NCBI RefSeq assembly: GCF_900114255.1
Contig: NZ_FOSL01000006.1
Span: 124,001 to 188,000 of the forward strand
Direction: 5' to 3'
DNA length: 64,000 nt
From: Neomesorhizobium albiziae
GTDB taxonomy: Bacteria > Pseudomonadota > Alphaproteobacteria > Rhizobiales > Rhizobiaceae
This document shows, in pieces, positions 47,040 through 55,263 of this stretch. The notes under the pieces were generated by a model. It saw only the letters and a program-made list of their open reading frames with translations. It was not told the origin of the DNA and did no database searches. A program made the translations under genes and the position numbers. Position 1 is the stretch's first letter, and each line of letters starts with the position of its first letter.

Positions 47040-48422
47040 TTGGCGGTACTTGGGCGAGGAAACAGTTTTCGCGATGTCCGCGAATGGTACAGCCGGATAA
47101 TCGTTCTCGAACGGCAGGTTTGTCTTGTCGAGACGAACGAGGATCCTTCGCGGCCAATCGGAACGGCGTTTCTCGTCGGGCCGGATTTGCTGCTGACCGC
47201 GCATCATAATTTGTCCTACTGGGCGCAACAGTCACCGGATACGAGACCACAATCGCAACGTTCCCCGCCAGTCCGGGTTCGGTTCGGATTTGCGGTGTCC
47301 ACGGGCAATGGCGAAGTTGCAACGGGCGAACGTTTCCTGCTGGCCGAGAAGGACTGGCTGTTTGCCGCACCTGCCGTAGGTTATTACGCCAGCGGACCGG
47401 ATCGCATCGCAGCGCCGGACGGCGTGGGCAGCGAGGACCTGGCGCTGCTGAGACTGGCCGGCGAGGCCGGCCGCATGAAGCCGGAAGGCACGGACAATGT
47501 GCGCGGCTGGATCGATATCAGGCAGGCCAACAGGAACCCCGAACCGGGATCGTCACTTGCCATCTTCCAGCACGCCAATGGGGGACCGCTGAAGGTTTCG
47601 GTGAACACGGAGTCCATCATCGGCTTCAACGAAGACAACAGCCGGCTGCTCTACCGGACAGATACGCTGCCGGGGGCGTCGGGCGGGCCATGCTTCGACG
47701 CCGACTGGAAGTTCCTGGCGATGCACCAGAGCACCTCGGCCAGAGACCGCAACTACAACATGGGAATCCCCTGTGCCTTCATCCTGGACTGGCTGGTCAA
47801 ATACGGCTTCCAGGACCTGGTATCGCGGGAGCCGCCGGAAACGCCGGAGGTGACGATATCGCGCAGGGGTTTCGCGGATTCCAACCCGTTCCCCCTCGAT
47901 CCCGACCTGCGCCGGCTGATGGAGCGCGGGGAGGGACAGCAGATCGAATTCAAGGAATGCGCGATAGAGCGCGGCCGGGACGGCAAGCCCAGGCCGGATA
48001 CGAAACTGTCCGAGCGGCTGGTCAATTCGGTCGCCGCCTTCATGAACAGCGACCAGGGCGGCAATGTCATGATCGGCATCACCGACGACATGAAGGTCGT
48101 CGGTGTCGAGAATGAATATGCAATCGCCAACAAGCAGCGCCAGGACTGGAGCGGATACGAACTGTGGCTGAGCAACACCCTGCGGGGCAGGGTTGGCAAG
48201 AACGCAACGCAGGAGTTCACCATAGAACGCTACCGCGAAGCGGGGAAAGACATCTGCGTCATCCGCATCCGCCCGACCCGCTCGCCGGTCTGGGTCGACG
48301 GGAAGCTCTATGTGCGAAAGGGGCCTGAAAACATACCGCGCGTCGAAGACGAACTGTTCCATTACATGCGCTCGCGATGGCCCGCCCAGGTCGAGCGGCA
48401 AAGCGAGACGGCGCTGGAATGA
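47040..48422 (+). CDS. Cassette gene B: trypsin-like protease fused to an AlbA_2/Schlafen-like domain
   Basis: Protein of 460 residues. The N-terminal protease (about 15-255) has His56 (LLTAHHNL), Asp133 (SEDLALLRL) and Ser214 (PGASGGPCF). A linker is followed by an AlbA_2 (divergent AAA-4/Schlafen) domain at about 295-430 with GQQIEFKE, VAAFMNSDQGGNVMIGI and the terminal YVRKGPENIPR. AlbA_2 domains bind nucleic acid or nucleotides and occur in antiphage proteins. The start is TTG 47040 with weak Shine-Dalgarno support; no in-frame ATG exists nearby. A 234-bp gap separates it from gene A. Gene C starts 1 base after its stop. Confidence 0.82.
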   Translation: MAVLGRGNSFRDVREWYSRIIVLERQVCLVETNEDPSRPIGTAFLVGPDLLLTAHHNLSYWAQQSPDTRPQSQRSPPVRVRFGFAVSTGNGEVATGERFLLAEKDWLFAAPAVGYYASGPDRIAAPDGVGSEDLALLRLAGEAGRMKPEGTDNVRGWIDIRQANRNPEPGSSLAIFQHANGGPLKVSVNTESIIGFNEDNSRLLYRTDTLPGASGGPCFDADWKFLAMHQSTSARDRNYNMGIPCAFILDWLVKYGFQDLVSREPPETPEVTISRRGFADSNPFPLDPDLRRLMERGEGQQIEFKECAIERGRDGKPRPDTKLSERLVNSVAAFMNSDQGGNVMIGITDDMKVVGVENEYAIANKQRQDWSGYELWLSNTLRGRVGKNATQEFTIERYREAGKDICVIRIRPTRSPVWVDGKLYVRKGPENIPRVEDELFHYMRSRWPAQVERQSETALE

Positions 48423-48423
48423 T

Positions 48424-49941
48424 ATGAGCAAGCGAACCAACCGCCAGGCTGTCGTCCTGATCCACGGCATCGGCGAGCAACGGCCGATGGGAACGATCCG
48501 GCCATTCGTCAAGGCGGTGGCCGGAGCCAGCGGCGACGACGGCGCCTATTACAGCAAGCCCGATGCAATGTCCTCGCTGTTCGAGCTCCGCAAGCTGCAA
48601 GGCAGGGGCTCTCCGTCGACCGACTATTACGAATATTACTGGGCATACAATGTCGAGGGCACCAAGCTCTGGGACGTCGCGAAGTGGCTGTGGCAGCTGA
48701 TCCGCAGGCCACGCAGGGACGTCCCCGACGGCCTTGGCGGCCTGTGGTTCACGTCGCGGCTGTTGTTGTTTGCGGTCGCCGTGTTGCTGATAGGCGGGTT
48801 CTTCGGCTCCGCCACGCGTCAATGGGCGGAACTGCCGAAATTCGGGCTCCCCTGGCTCGCCGGCACCATGGTGATCGGCATGGTCCAGTTCGTGATGGTC
48901 TCGTATCTCGGCGATGCGGCGCGCTACCTCAGCCCGCGCCCGCAAAACATCAAGCTGCGGCAGGTCATCAGAAGCGAAGGCATCACGCTGCTGAAGACCT
49001 TGCACGAGTCCGGCAAATATGACCGCATCATCCTGGTCGGGCACAGCCTTGGCAGCGTCATCGGTTACGATCTGCTTACCCATCTCTGGCAGGTCTACAA
49101 CCAGAAGCTTCCAGCCATGAAGGAGGATGCCGAGGTCAAGCGGACGATGGGCGAGCGGATATGCGCCAACGCCACGCCGCAGCCGATTGTCCGGGATGCC
49201 CTGTCGAAGATCGGCGAGACGGTGGCGGCAGGCTGCAAGCCGGAATTCCTGTCCGATTTCCAGAAGCGCCAGAAGCAGGCGTGGTGCGAGCAACGCTACT
49301 ACGGCAACCAATGGCTGATCACCGACTTCGTCACGCTGGGCAGCCCGCTTGCGCATGCCATGCTGCTTCTGGCCGACGGCAAGGGTGATTTCGACGACCG
49401 CAAGGCGCAACGCGAACTCGTCACGTGCCCGCCGGTCAAGGACGACATGGGGTATGGATACTGGCAAAAGATGGCGATCGACATCGGAGCGCCGCCCGGC
49501 AGGAAGGCCGCCTTGCGCTACAATCCCCTCATTCTCCACCACGCCGCGCCATTCGCGGTGACCCGCTGGACCAATCTCTACTTCCCGGTCCGCTTTGGCC
49601 TGTTCGGCGACGCCGTGGGCGGGCCGCTCGGCCCGGTGCTCGGCGGCGGGATAAGGGACATCGAGGTTTCGACGCGCCGGTGGAAAGGATTGGCGGGCCA
49701 TACACTTTCCGCCCACACCAGCTACTGGCTGGGCTGCGACGCGCAGGTGGCAGCCGATGAAAGCGCACGGCCGCCATCGCTGCATGCATTGAAACGGGCG
49801 CTGTCGCTCGACGAATTGCGCAGCTTCGCCGCCAAGCCGCCAAAGCCGCCGGCGGCACAGGCTGCCCCGGCCGGCGGGCAACCCGACACACCGGCAGCCA
49901 ACCCCCTGCCACCCGATGGGAAGGAGCCAGTGGGTCCATAG
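48424..49941 (+). CDS. Cassette gene C: membrane-anchored alpha/beta hydrolase (lipase-like)
   Basis: Protein of 505 residues. The N-terminus VVLIHGIGEQRP and the nucleophile elbow VGHSLGS (Ser208) define an alpha/beta hydrolase of the lipase/DUF676-like kind. Two membrane segments (about 112-128 and 143-163) sit between the first strand and the nucleophile, so the catalytic domain would be held at the inner membrane. The C-terminus is Pro/Ala-rich. It begins 1 base after gene B, so it is probably translationally coupled. Its substrate is unknown; a membrane lipid is a guess. The large minus-strand frame over it is a shadow. Confidence 0.78.
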   Translation: MSKRTNRQAVVLIHGIGEQRPMGTIRPFVKAVAGASGDDGAYYSKPDAMSSLFELRKLQGRGSPSTDYYEYYWAYNVEGTKLWDVAKWLWQLIRRPRRDVPDGLGGLWFTSRLLLFAVAVLLIGGFFGSATRQWAELPKFGLPWLAGTMVIGMVQFVMVSYLGDAARYLSPRPQNIKLRQVIRSEGITLLKTLHESGKYDRIILVGHSLGSVIGYDLLTHLWQVYNQKLPAMKEDAEVKRTMGERICANATPQPIVRDALSKIGETVAAGCKPEFLSDFQKRQKQAWCEQRYYGNQWLITDFVTLGSPLAHAMLLLADGKGDFDDRKAQRELVTCPPVKDDMGYGYWQKMAIDIGAPPGRKAALRYNPLILHHAAPFAVTRWTNLYFPVRFGLFGDAVGGPLGPVLGGGIRDIEVSTRRWKGLAGHTLSAHTSYWLGCDAQVAADESARPPSLHALKRALSLDELRSFAAKPPKPPAAQAAPAGGQPDTPAANPLPPDGKEPVGP

Positions 49942-49965
49942 GACGCGAGATCGCTTCTGCGGGGT

Positions 49966-50586
49966 TTAGTCCTCCAGCGCGAACGAACCCGGCACGATTT
50001 CGCCCCCGCGTTCATATCTGGCCATGATCACGCCGGTCGAGGAGGTGGCCGAGCTTGCGAGCTTCAGTCCGGCCGGCATCGCGCCGGTGCTGAAAAGCCG
50101 TTTTCCCGGACCGAGCAGCAGCGGAAAGATCAGCAGGTTGAACTCGTCGACCATGTCGTTGGCCAGCAACGTCTGGATGAAATCGCCGGAGCCCTGGACC
50201 AGCAGATCCGGCCCTTCCTGCTGCTTGATGTCGCGCAGCGATGCGACGGGGTCCTTGCCGAGCGTCCGGCTGTTCTTCCAGGCGAGCGGCTTTTCGGGCG
50301 AACGCGTCGCTACATATTTGGTGACCTTGTTGAAGGCTGCGGCGATCGGGTCGTCGTCGCTGACGCGCGGCCAATGGGCGGCGAAGATATCGTATGTCTT
50401 GCGGCCGAGCAGCAGGTCGAACGGCTTCGAGAACCCTTCGCTCATGAAGGCGCCCATGGCACAGTCCCAGTAGTTGAACGTCCAGCCGCCGAGGGTGAAA
50501 CCGCCGGCCGTATCCTCCTTGGGGCCACCGGGCGCCTGCATGACGCCGTCGAGGCTGACGAAGGCACCTACAACGATTTTCCGCAT
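49966..50586 (-). CDS. RibD/DHFR-like reductase domain protein
   Basis: Protein of 206 residues of the RibD C-terminal/dihydrofolate-reductase fold. The N-terminus RKIVVGAFVSLDGVMQAPGG and LLLGRKTYDIFAAHWP are typical, and VQGSGDFIQTLLANDMVDE is the NADPH-region helix. These small proteins are annotated as dihydrofolate reductase family, but usual substrates are unknown and folate activity is not implied. It stands alone at the edge of the cassette, convergent with gene C, and marks a return to ordinary host genes. The 50587-50875 gap shows no clear feature. Confidence 0.85.
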   Translation of the reverse strand: MRKIVVGAFVSLDGVMQAPGGPKEDTAGGFTLGGWTFNYWDCAMGAFMSEGFSKPFDLLLGRKTYDIFAAHWPRVSDDDPIAAAFNKVTKYVATRSPEKPLAWKNSRTLGKDPVASLRDIKQQEGPDLLVQGSGDFIQTLLANDMVDEFNLLIFPLLLGPGKRLFSTGAMPAGLKLASSATSSTGVIMARYERGGEIVPGSFALED

Positions 50587-50875
50587 CTCAATTCTCCATC
50601 TTTACCTCGGAAGGTCCCGAGTCATCCAAACGACGAACGGGGCGGAAGGGATTCGACACGGGCGGGGAAATTTTTCGCGAAAACTTCAGTGAGGCATTTC
50701 GGCCGCGCCTTGATAAGGGCTGTCGGGCCGGCCCGGCCAAACTGCCGATGCCGCGGGAATGGCCCGATTGCCTGGATGCTCCTGACAGCATGCCGGCAGG
50801 AGGCGGCCAGCATCGTGTTGACATGGCGTCACGTAAGGTTCAATAGTTCAAATAATTTTGAACTAAGGACTGGTC

Positions 50876-52054
50876 ATGGACAAGCGCCTCATCTGGCTCG
50901 CGGTCGGTTCGTTCGCGATGAGCACCGTCGGTTTCGTGTTCGCCAGCCTGCTGCCGTCGATCGCCGCCGACACCCACACAACAATTCCGATGGCGGGCTA
51001 TCTGATGATGACTTTTTCGCTCGCCTACGCAGTCGGCGCGCCGGTGCTTTCGGCTCTTGCCGGCGAGATCGACCGGCGGCGGGTTCTGACGGTGGCGATG
51101 CTGAGCTTCGTGGCCGGCAATCTGATTGCCGCATCGAGTTCGTCCTTCTCCGCGCTGTTGGCGGCGCAGATCGTCATGGGCATGTCGGCGGGCCTCTTCG
51201 CGGCTACCGCGCAGGCGACGGCGGTATCGCTGGCCGGGCCGGAGCACAGGGCGCGCGCCATCTCGGTGGTTGTCGGCGGCACCACCTTCGCAGTGGCGCT
51301 GGGCGCGCCGCTCGGCGCGCTGATCGCCACATTCTGGGGCTGGCGCGGCACGTTTCTTTCTATCGCGCTGCTTGGCATCATCTGCGCGGCGATCCTGTGG
51401 GTGCGGCTTCCGCACGGCCTGCGCGGGGTGAAGCTGACGCTCGCCGAACGGTTCGCCACGGTCAGCCGGCCCGGCGTGCTGCCGGCGCTCGCCACCACGC
51501 TGCTCTACCTGACCGGCGGCTTCATCATCATCTCCTATCTGGCGCCGCTCGCCATCGATGGCGCCGGCCTGCCGGCGATGGCGCTTCCCGGCATGCTTTT
51601 GTGCTTCGGCGTCGGCGCGGTGATCGGCAACCTGGCCAGCGGCTATCTCGCCGACCGGCTGGGCGCAACGCGGGTGGTGGTGATGTCGCTGCTGATGTCG
51701 TTCACCGTGTGCCTCGCCATCGCGTTCGGCCTCAAGCTTCTGCCGCACGAATTGTCGGGGCCGCTGCTGCTCGGCATCATGGTGCCGTGGGGCATCGTCG
51801 GCTGGGCATTTCCACCGGCACAGGCGAGCCGCATCGTCGGTTACGCCCCGGAAGTCGCGCACCTGACGCTCGGCCTTAACGCCTCGGCGCTTTATTTCGG
51901 AATCGCGCTCGGCACCGTCGTCGGCGGCCGGGTGCTGGAATTCGCCACCCCTTCGGATCTCGGCCTCTTCGCCGCCATCTTCCCGGTGATGGCGCTGGCC
52001 GTGATATGGATGTCGGGCCGCTCGCGGGCGCTGGCTGCCGCACCAGCCGAATAG
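50876..52054 (+). CDS. MFS transporter (sugar/drug efflux type)
   Basis: Twelve hydrophobic segments, 392 residues. The N-terminal half begins MDKRLIWLAVGSFAMSTVGF, with the cytoplasmic loop 2-3 signature around DRRRVL and a GAPLGALIATFWGWRGTF motif typical of arabinose/drug efflux (DHA1-like) proteins. Inner-membrane proton antiport is expected; the substrate is unknown. The convergent metallophosphoesterase gene ends 12 bases beyond. ATG 50876 is family-like. Confidence 0.9.
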   Translation: MDKRLIWLAVGSFAMSTVGFVFASLLPSIAADTHTTIPMAGYLMMTFSLAYAVGAPVLSALAGEIDRRRVLTVAMLSFVAGNLIAASSSSFSALLAAQIVMGMSAGLFAATAQATAVSLAGPEHRARAISVVVGGTTFAVALGAPLGALIATFWGWRGTFLSIALLGIICAAILWVRLPHGLRGVKLTLAERFATVSRPGVLPALATTLLYLTGGFIIISYLAPLAIDGAGLPAMALPGMLLCFGVGAVIGNLASGYLADRLGATRVVVMSLLMSFTVCLAIAFGLKLLPHELSGPLLLGIMVPWGIVGWAFPPAQASRIVGYAPEVAHLTLGLNASALYFGIALGTVVGGRVLEFATPSDLGLFAAIFPVMALAVIWMSGRSRALAAAPAE

Positions 52055-52066
52055 GGCCGGTTGCAG

Positions 52067-52822
52067 TCAGCCCGGCATGAAGCCGGTGCGCAGCCCATGC
52101 GCCCATTCCGGCCTGCCCGACTCTTCCGCGCGCCGGGCTGCCGCTTCATTGTCGTAGGAAACGGCGAAGCACTCGATGCGCACGGGAGCGTCGCGGGTGT
52201 CGAGTTCGACCAATCCGTAACGGGTATGCGGCGAGCCCTGCTCGGACACATGCGCGGGCGCCGTGTCGTCGCGATAGGCGGGGCAGCCGATGCTGCCTGG
52301 GTTGAACAGGATGCGGCCGTCCGACAGCCGAATGAGGTCGGGCCGATGGCTGTGGCCGGAGAGCAGTAGGCGGTACTTCGGATCGAACTCGCTCACGCGT
52401 TTTTCGATCTTCGCCAGCGGCGCCCGGACGAGCCGTCCATCGACGATGATTTCCGTCAGGTAGCGCTCGTCGTGATCGGGCCGCGCGTGGAAGGCGACGA
52501 CGGAAGGCGCAATTTCGGTGAGCAGGGGCAGGTCCGCCAGCCATCTGCGCTGGTCCGCCGTCAGCCTGTCATAGGCGAAACGGTCGGACGGCCCCATCTC
52601 GTCGAGCGGATCGAGTGCTACGCGGCGGTCGTGATTGCCGCGCACGGTGAGCGCGTCCAGTCCTTCGAGACGCCGCATCGTTTCGGCGGGCCAGAGTGGC
52701 CCGGAAACACAGTCACCGAGATTGACGATGCGGTCTGCGCCGCCGCGACGTGCGAGGTCATCCAGCACGGCGTCGAGCGCGGGCATGTTTCCATGGATGT
52801 CGGCAAGGATGGCTAAACGCAT
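52067..52822 (-). CDS. Metallophosphoesterase (calcineurin-like)
   Basis: Protein of 251 residues with the dinuclear-metal motifs of the family: LADIHGNMPALDAVL (N-terminal DxH), NLGDCVSGPLWP (GD), RGNHDRRVA (GNHD), and C-terminal LSGHSHRPDLIRL (GHxH) with GSIGCP. It resembles YfcE-type phosphodiesterases. The cytoplasmic substrate is unknown. ATG 52822 starts MRLAILADIHG. It is convergent with the MFS gene. Confidence 0.9.
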   Translation of the reverse strand: MRLAILADIHGNMPALDAVLDDLARRGGADRIVNLGDCVSGPLWPAETMRRLEGLDALTVRGNHDRRVALDPLDEMGPSDRFAYDRLTADQRRWLADLPLLTEIAPSVVAFHARPDHDERYLTEIIVDGRLVRAPLAKIEKRVSEFDPKYRLLLSGHSHRPDLIRLSDGRILFNPGSIGCPAYRDDTAPAHVSEQGSPHTRYGLVELDTRDAPVRIECFAVSYDNEAAARRAEESGRPEWAHGLRTGFMPG

Positions 52823-52903
52823 GCCCGAACTGTCGCTGATTTCGCGGCGTTTACAGCCAGCCAGTGCTGTCGATCCGCATGGCCCACGGCAGCCATGATA
52901 TTC

Positions 52904-53743
52904 CTACCGCCCGGCTGCGGGCAGCGCAACCGACGAGAACCAGACATCGCCGAAAATGGCGGTCGCCGTGTCGTCCGGTGGGCACTCGGCCGTCACATGG
53001 ATGGAGCGTGTCCGGCGCGCCTGCGAGGGGCTCGGCCGCCGGTCGTTGTCGCCGACCGTGGAAGCGCCGACGCAGGGGATGAACCAGGAGGGCATGAACG
53101 GCTCGCAGGAAAAGCCGGCGGCCGTGTTGGTCACCAGCACGGCGAAGCCGATCTTTTCCGCCGGCCGCCAGGGGAAGACCATACGGCCACCGGGTTTGAG
53201 CGCCGCCAGCCATTGCACGGGAGGGGCGACCACGCCCGCATTGACGTAGATGAGGTCCGATCGCGGCAGTTTGCGAGAGACGGCGTCGGCGGCGATCACG
53301 CCGGCGTTTTCGAAAGGCTCGAGATTGAGCCTTGCCTTGGCGGCGAGATGCTTTTCGAGCTCGAAGCCGTGGACGCGGCCTTTCGGCAACACCAGCATGG
53401 CAAGGATGGCGGTGTAGTAACCGGTTCCGACGCCGATATGGGTGACCGTGTCGCCAGCACGCGGCGCCGCCTTGCCGATCCAGGCAGCATGCAGGAAGGG
53501 CTCGCCATTGTTGATGCCCTTTTCGGCGTCGAGGACGACCATCGTGTTCTGGTAGAGGAAGGCCGGATCGGCGCCGGGCGTCTCGACATTGCGGCCGTTG
53601 TGGCGAATGTGCCAGGGGCCGGCGGGCAGGAACGCTTCGCGCGGCACCAGCTCGAAAATACGCTCCAGGCGCGGATCGGTGGAGCCGCTGGCGGCGGCCA
53701 TCAGCTGCGCATAAAGCCGCCTGACTTCCGCAAGCGTCGCCAT
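52904..53743 (-). CDS. PCMT-like SAM-dependent methyltransferase
   Basis: Protein of 279 residues resembling protein-L-isoaspartate O-methyltransferase. The SAM motif I is VTHIGVGTGYYTAILAML; the N-terminal RIFELVPREAFLPAGPWHI and the YVNAGVVAPPVQWLAALKPGG segment follow the PCMT pattern. It may repair damaged proteins or methylate another substrate. ATG 53743 is chosen by family N-terminus, and the AraC regulator gene ends only 4 bases upstream, so they are co-transcribed. Confidence 0.85.
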   Translation of the reverse strand: MATLAEVRRLYAQLMAAASGSTDPRLERIFELVPREAFLPAGPWHIRHNGRNVETPGADPAFLYQNTMVVLDAEKGINNGEPFLHAAWIGKAAPRAGDTVTHIGVGTGYYTAILAMLVLPKGRVHGFELEKHLAAKARLNLEPFENAGVIAADAVSRKLPRSDLIYVNAGVVAPPVQWLAALKPGGRMVFPWRPAEKIGFAVLVTNTAAGFSCEPFMPSWFIPCVGASTVGDNDRRPSPSQARRTRSIHVTAECPPDDTATAIFGDVWFSSVALPAAGR

Positions 53744-53747
53744 CGGC

Positions 53748-54638
53748 TCAAATCCCGATCGCCGCAGAACGCACCGCTGCTCGACCGGCCGGCGGCGGGC
53801 CGCCGGCAGGCCCGGCATGACGCTTGCCGCTGAAATAGTTGCGCGGCGCCTCGCCCAGCATGCGCTTGAACATGGTGGTGAAGGCCGGAACGCTTTCGTA
53901 GCCGAGATCGAGCGCGACGCTGGTGATGGGCTCGCCGTCGGCAAGGCGGGGCAGGGCGGCGAACAGGCAGGCCTGCTGGCGCCAGGTTGAAAGGCTGAGG
54001 CCCGTTTGGCGATGGAAGCTGCGGGTGAAGGTGCGGCGGCTCATGCCCAGCATGCTTGCCCAGCCGTCGATGGTGGCGTGCGGGGAAGGGGCCGCGACGA
54101 AGCTTCTGCAGAGTGCCGCCAGCCTCGGTTCAGAAGGGAATGGCAGACCAAGCGGCCGTGGCGGCAAATTGGGGATCTCGTGCAGCAGCAGACCCATGAC
54201 GAGGGCGGCCCGGGTGCCGGGTTCAGGATCGGGCGCCAGCGTGACGGCCTCGACGATCAGACTGCGCATCAGGCTGGTGACCGCCACGACTCTCAGGTCG
54301 CGCGGCAGGCCATCCAGCGCATCCGGACGCACATAGATCGAGCGCATGGCGACGTCGCCGAGCATCTCGACGGCATGTTCGACGCCGGCCGGCAGCCAGA
54401 TCGCGTGGTCGGGCGGAACCATCCAGCGGCCTTCGCTTGTGCTCACCATCACCACCCCGGTCAGGGCGTGCAGCAGTTGCGAACGGCTGTGGCGGTGCGG
54501 CTTGACGCGGTGTCCATCGGGATATTCGGTGGGCAGCGCCAGCACGTCGCCGCCGGCTTCCTCCAGCCAGGCCAGGCGCTGCTCATGCAAGCGCGCGAGG
54601 TCGTGGCTGGACGGGGCGCCTTGAGGAAATTTTTCCAT
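53748..54638 (-). CDS. AraC-family regulator with N-terminal cupin
   Basis: Protein of 296 residues. The N-terminal cupin-like domain (about 35-110, HRVKPHRHSRSQLLHALTG) is followed by the AraC double HTH (about 185-275, TIDGWASMLGMSRRTFTRSFHRQ and LDLGYESVPAFTTMFKRMLGEAPRNY). The gene precedes the PCMT-like gene by 4 bases, suggesting a two-gene unit. The effector is unknown. Confidence 0.9.
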   Translation of the reverse strand: MEKFPQGAPSSHDLARLHEQRLAWLEEAGGDVLALPTEYPDGHRVKPHRHSRSQLLHALTGVVMVSTSEGRWMVPPDHAIWLPAGVEHAVEMLGDVAMRSIYVRPDALDGLPRDLRVVAVTSLMRSLIVEAVTLAPDPEPGTRAALVMGLLLHEIPNLPPRPLGLPFPSEPRLAALCRSFVAAPSPHATIDGWASMLGMSRRTFTRSFHRQTGLSLSTWRQQACLFAALPRLADGEPITSVALDLGYESVPAFTTMFKRMLGEAPRNYFSGKRHAGPAGGPPPAGRAAVRSAAIGI

Positions 54639-54782
54639 AACTTTGGCCCACTTGCGAAAGTGGGGAGAAAATCATGGAAACCGGGCGAAGGCAAGGCGTG
54701 CGACAAGCTCCGATGGAGACGTTGCAAAGCGATCGATGCCGCGCACCTGGCAAGGACCGCGCTGGCCTATGAAGGAACAAGC

Positions 54783-55124
54783 TTAAAGGCTGCAGCCCGG
54801 ATGCGAAGCCAGATCAGCTTGTGACAGATCGGGCGGGCATTCCACTGCAGCACCAGCGCTGCCGCCTTGCCCGCAGGCGGAGGGCTTGATCGTAGTGATT
54901 GCCGAATACTTGCCCTGTGAGACATGGACGCGGACACATGTCTTCGTGCCGTCGTTCCACCAAGTGTTGTTCCTCACGTCGACATAACCACGGTTCTGCA
55001 TCTCGCTCTCCGCACCGGGGGCGCGAGCGCCTACAAGATCGGCAACATCAGCCGGGGGCTTGGCGAGGGCCACCGTGGTGAAAGCGAGAAACGAAATGGC
55101 TGCAGCGGTCAGTCCGATACGCAT
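54783..55124 (-). CDS. Small secreted protein of unknown function
   Basis: A 113-residue protein with a signal peptide (MRIGLTAAAISFLAFTTVALA). The mature part has the segment DLVGARAPGAESEMQNRGYVD, then RNNTWWNDGTKTCVRVHVSQG and four Cys, which look like a small conserved periplasmic domain of alphaproteobacteria. Function is unknown. ATG 55124 with GGAG upstream is preferred. Confidence 0.78.
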   Translation of the reverse strand: MRIGLTAAAISFLAFTTVALAKPPADVADLVGARAPGAESEMQNRGYVDVRNNTWWNDGTKTCVRVHVSQGKYSAITTIKPSACGQGGSAGAAVECPPDLSQADLASHPGCSL

Positions 55125-55263
55125 GGAGCATCTCCGGTCTTCCACCACCTTAGCATTCAGATGGGGAAGTGCCAGGATCAAAACTCAAACCGAGACACCA
55201 CCCGACTTCGATCTGAAGGGATCGGCCGCCGCCCCTGCGCGAGGTCGGCGGCCGCGACATTTG

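Noticed and set aside
48259-49881. 540-codon minus-strand open frame over cassette gene C
   Set aside because: Antisense; the plus strand has hydrolase and membrane motifs and tight coupling to gene B.
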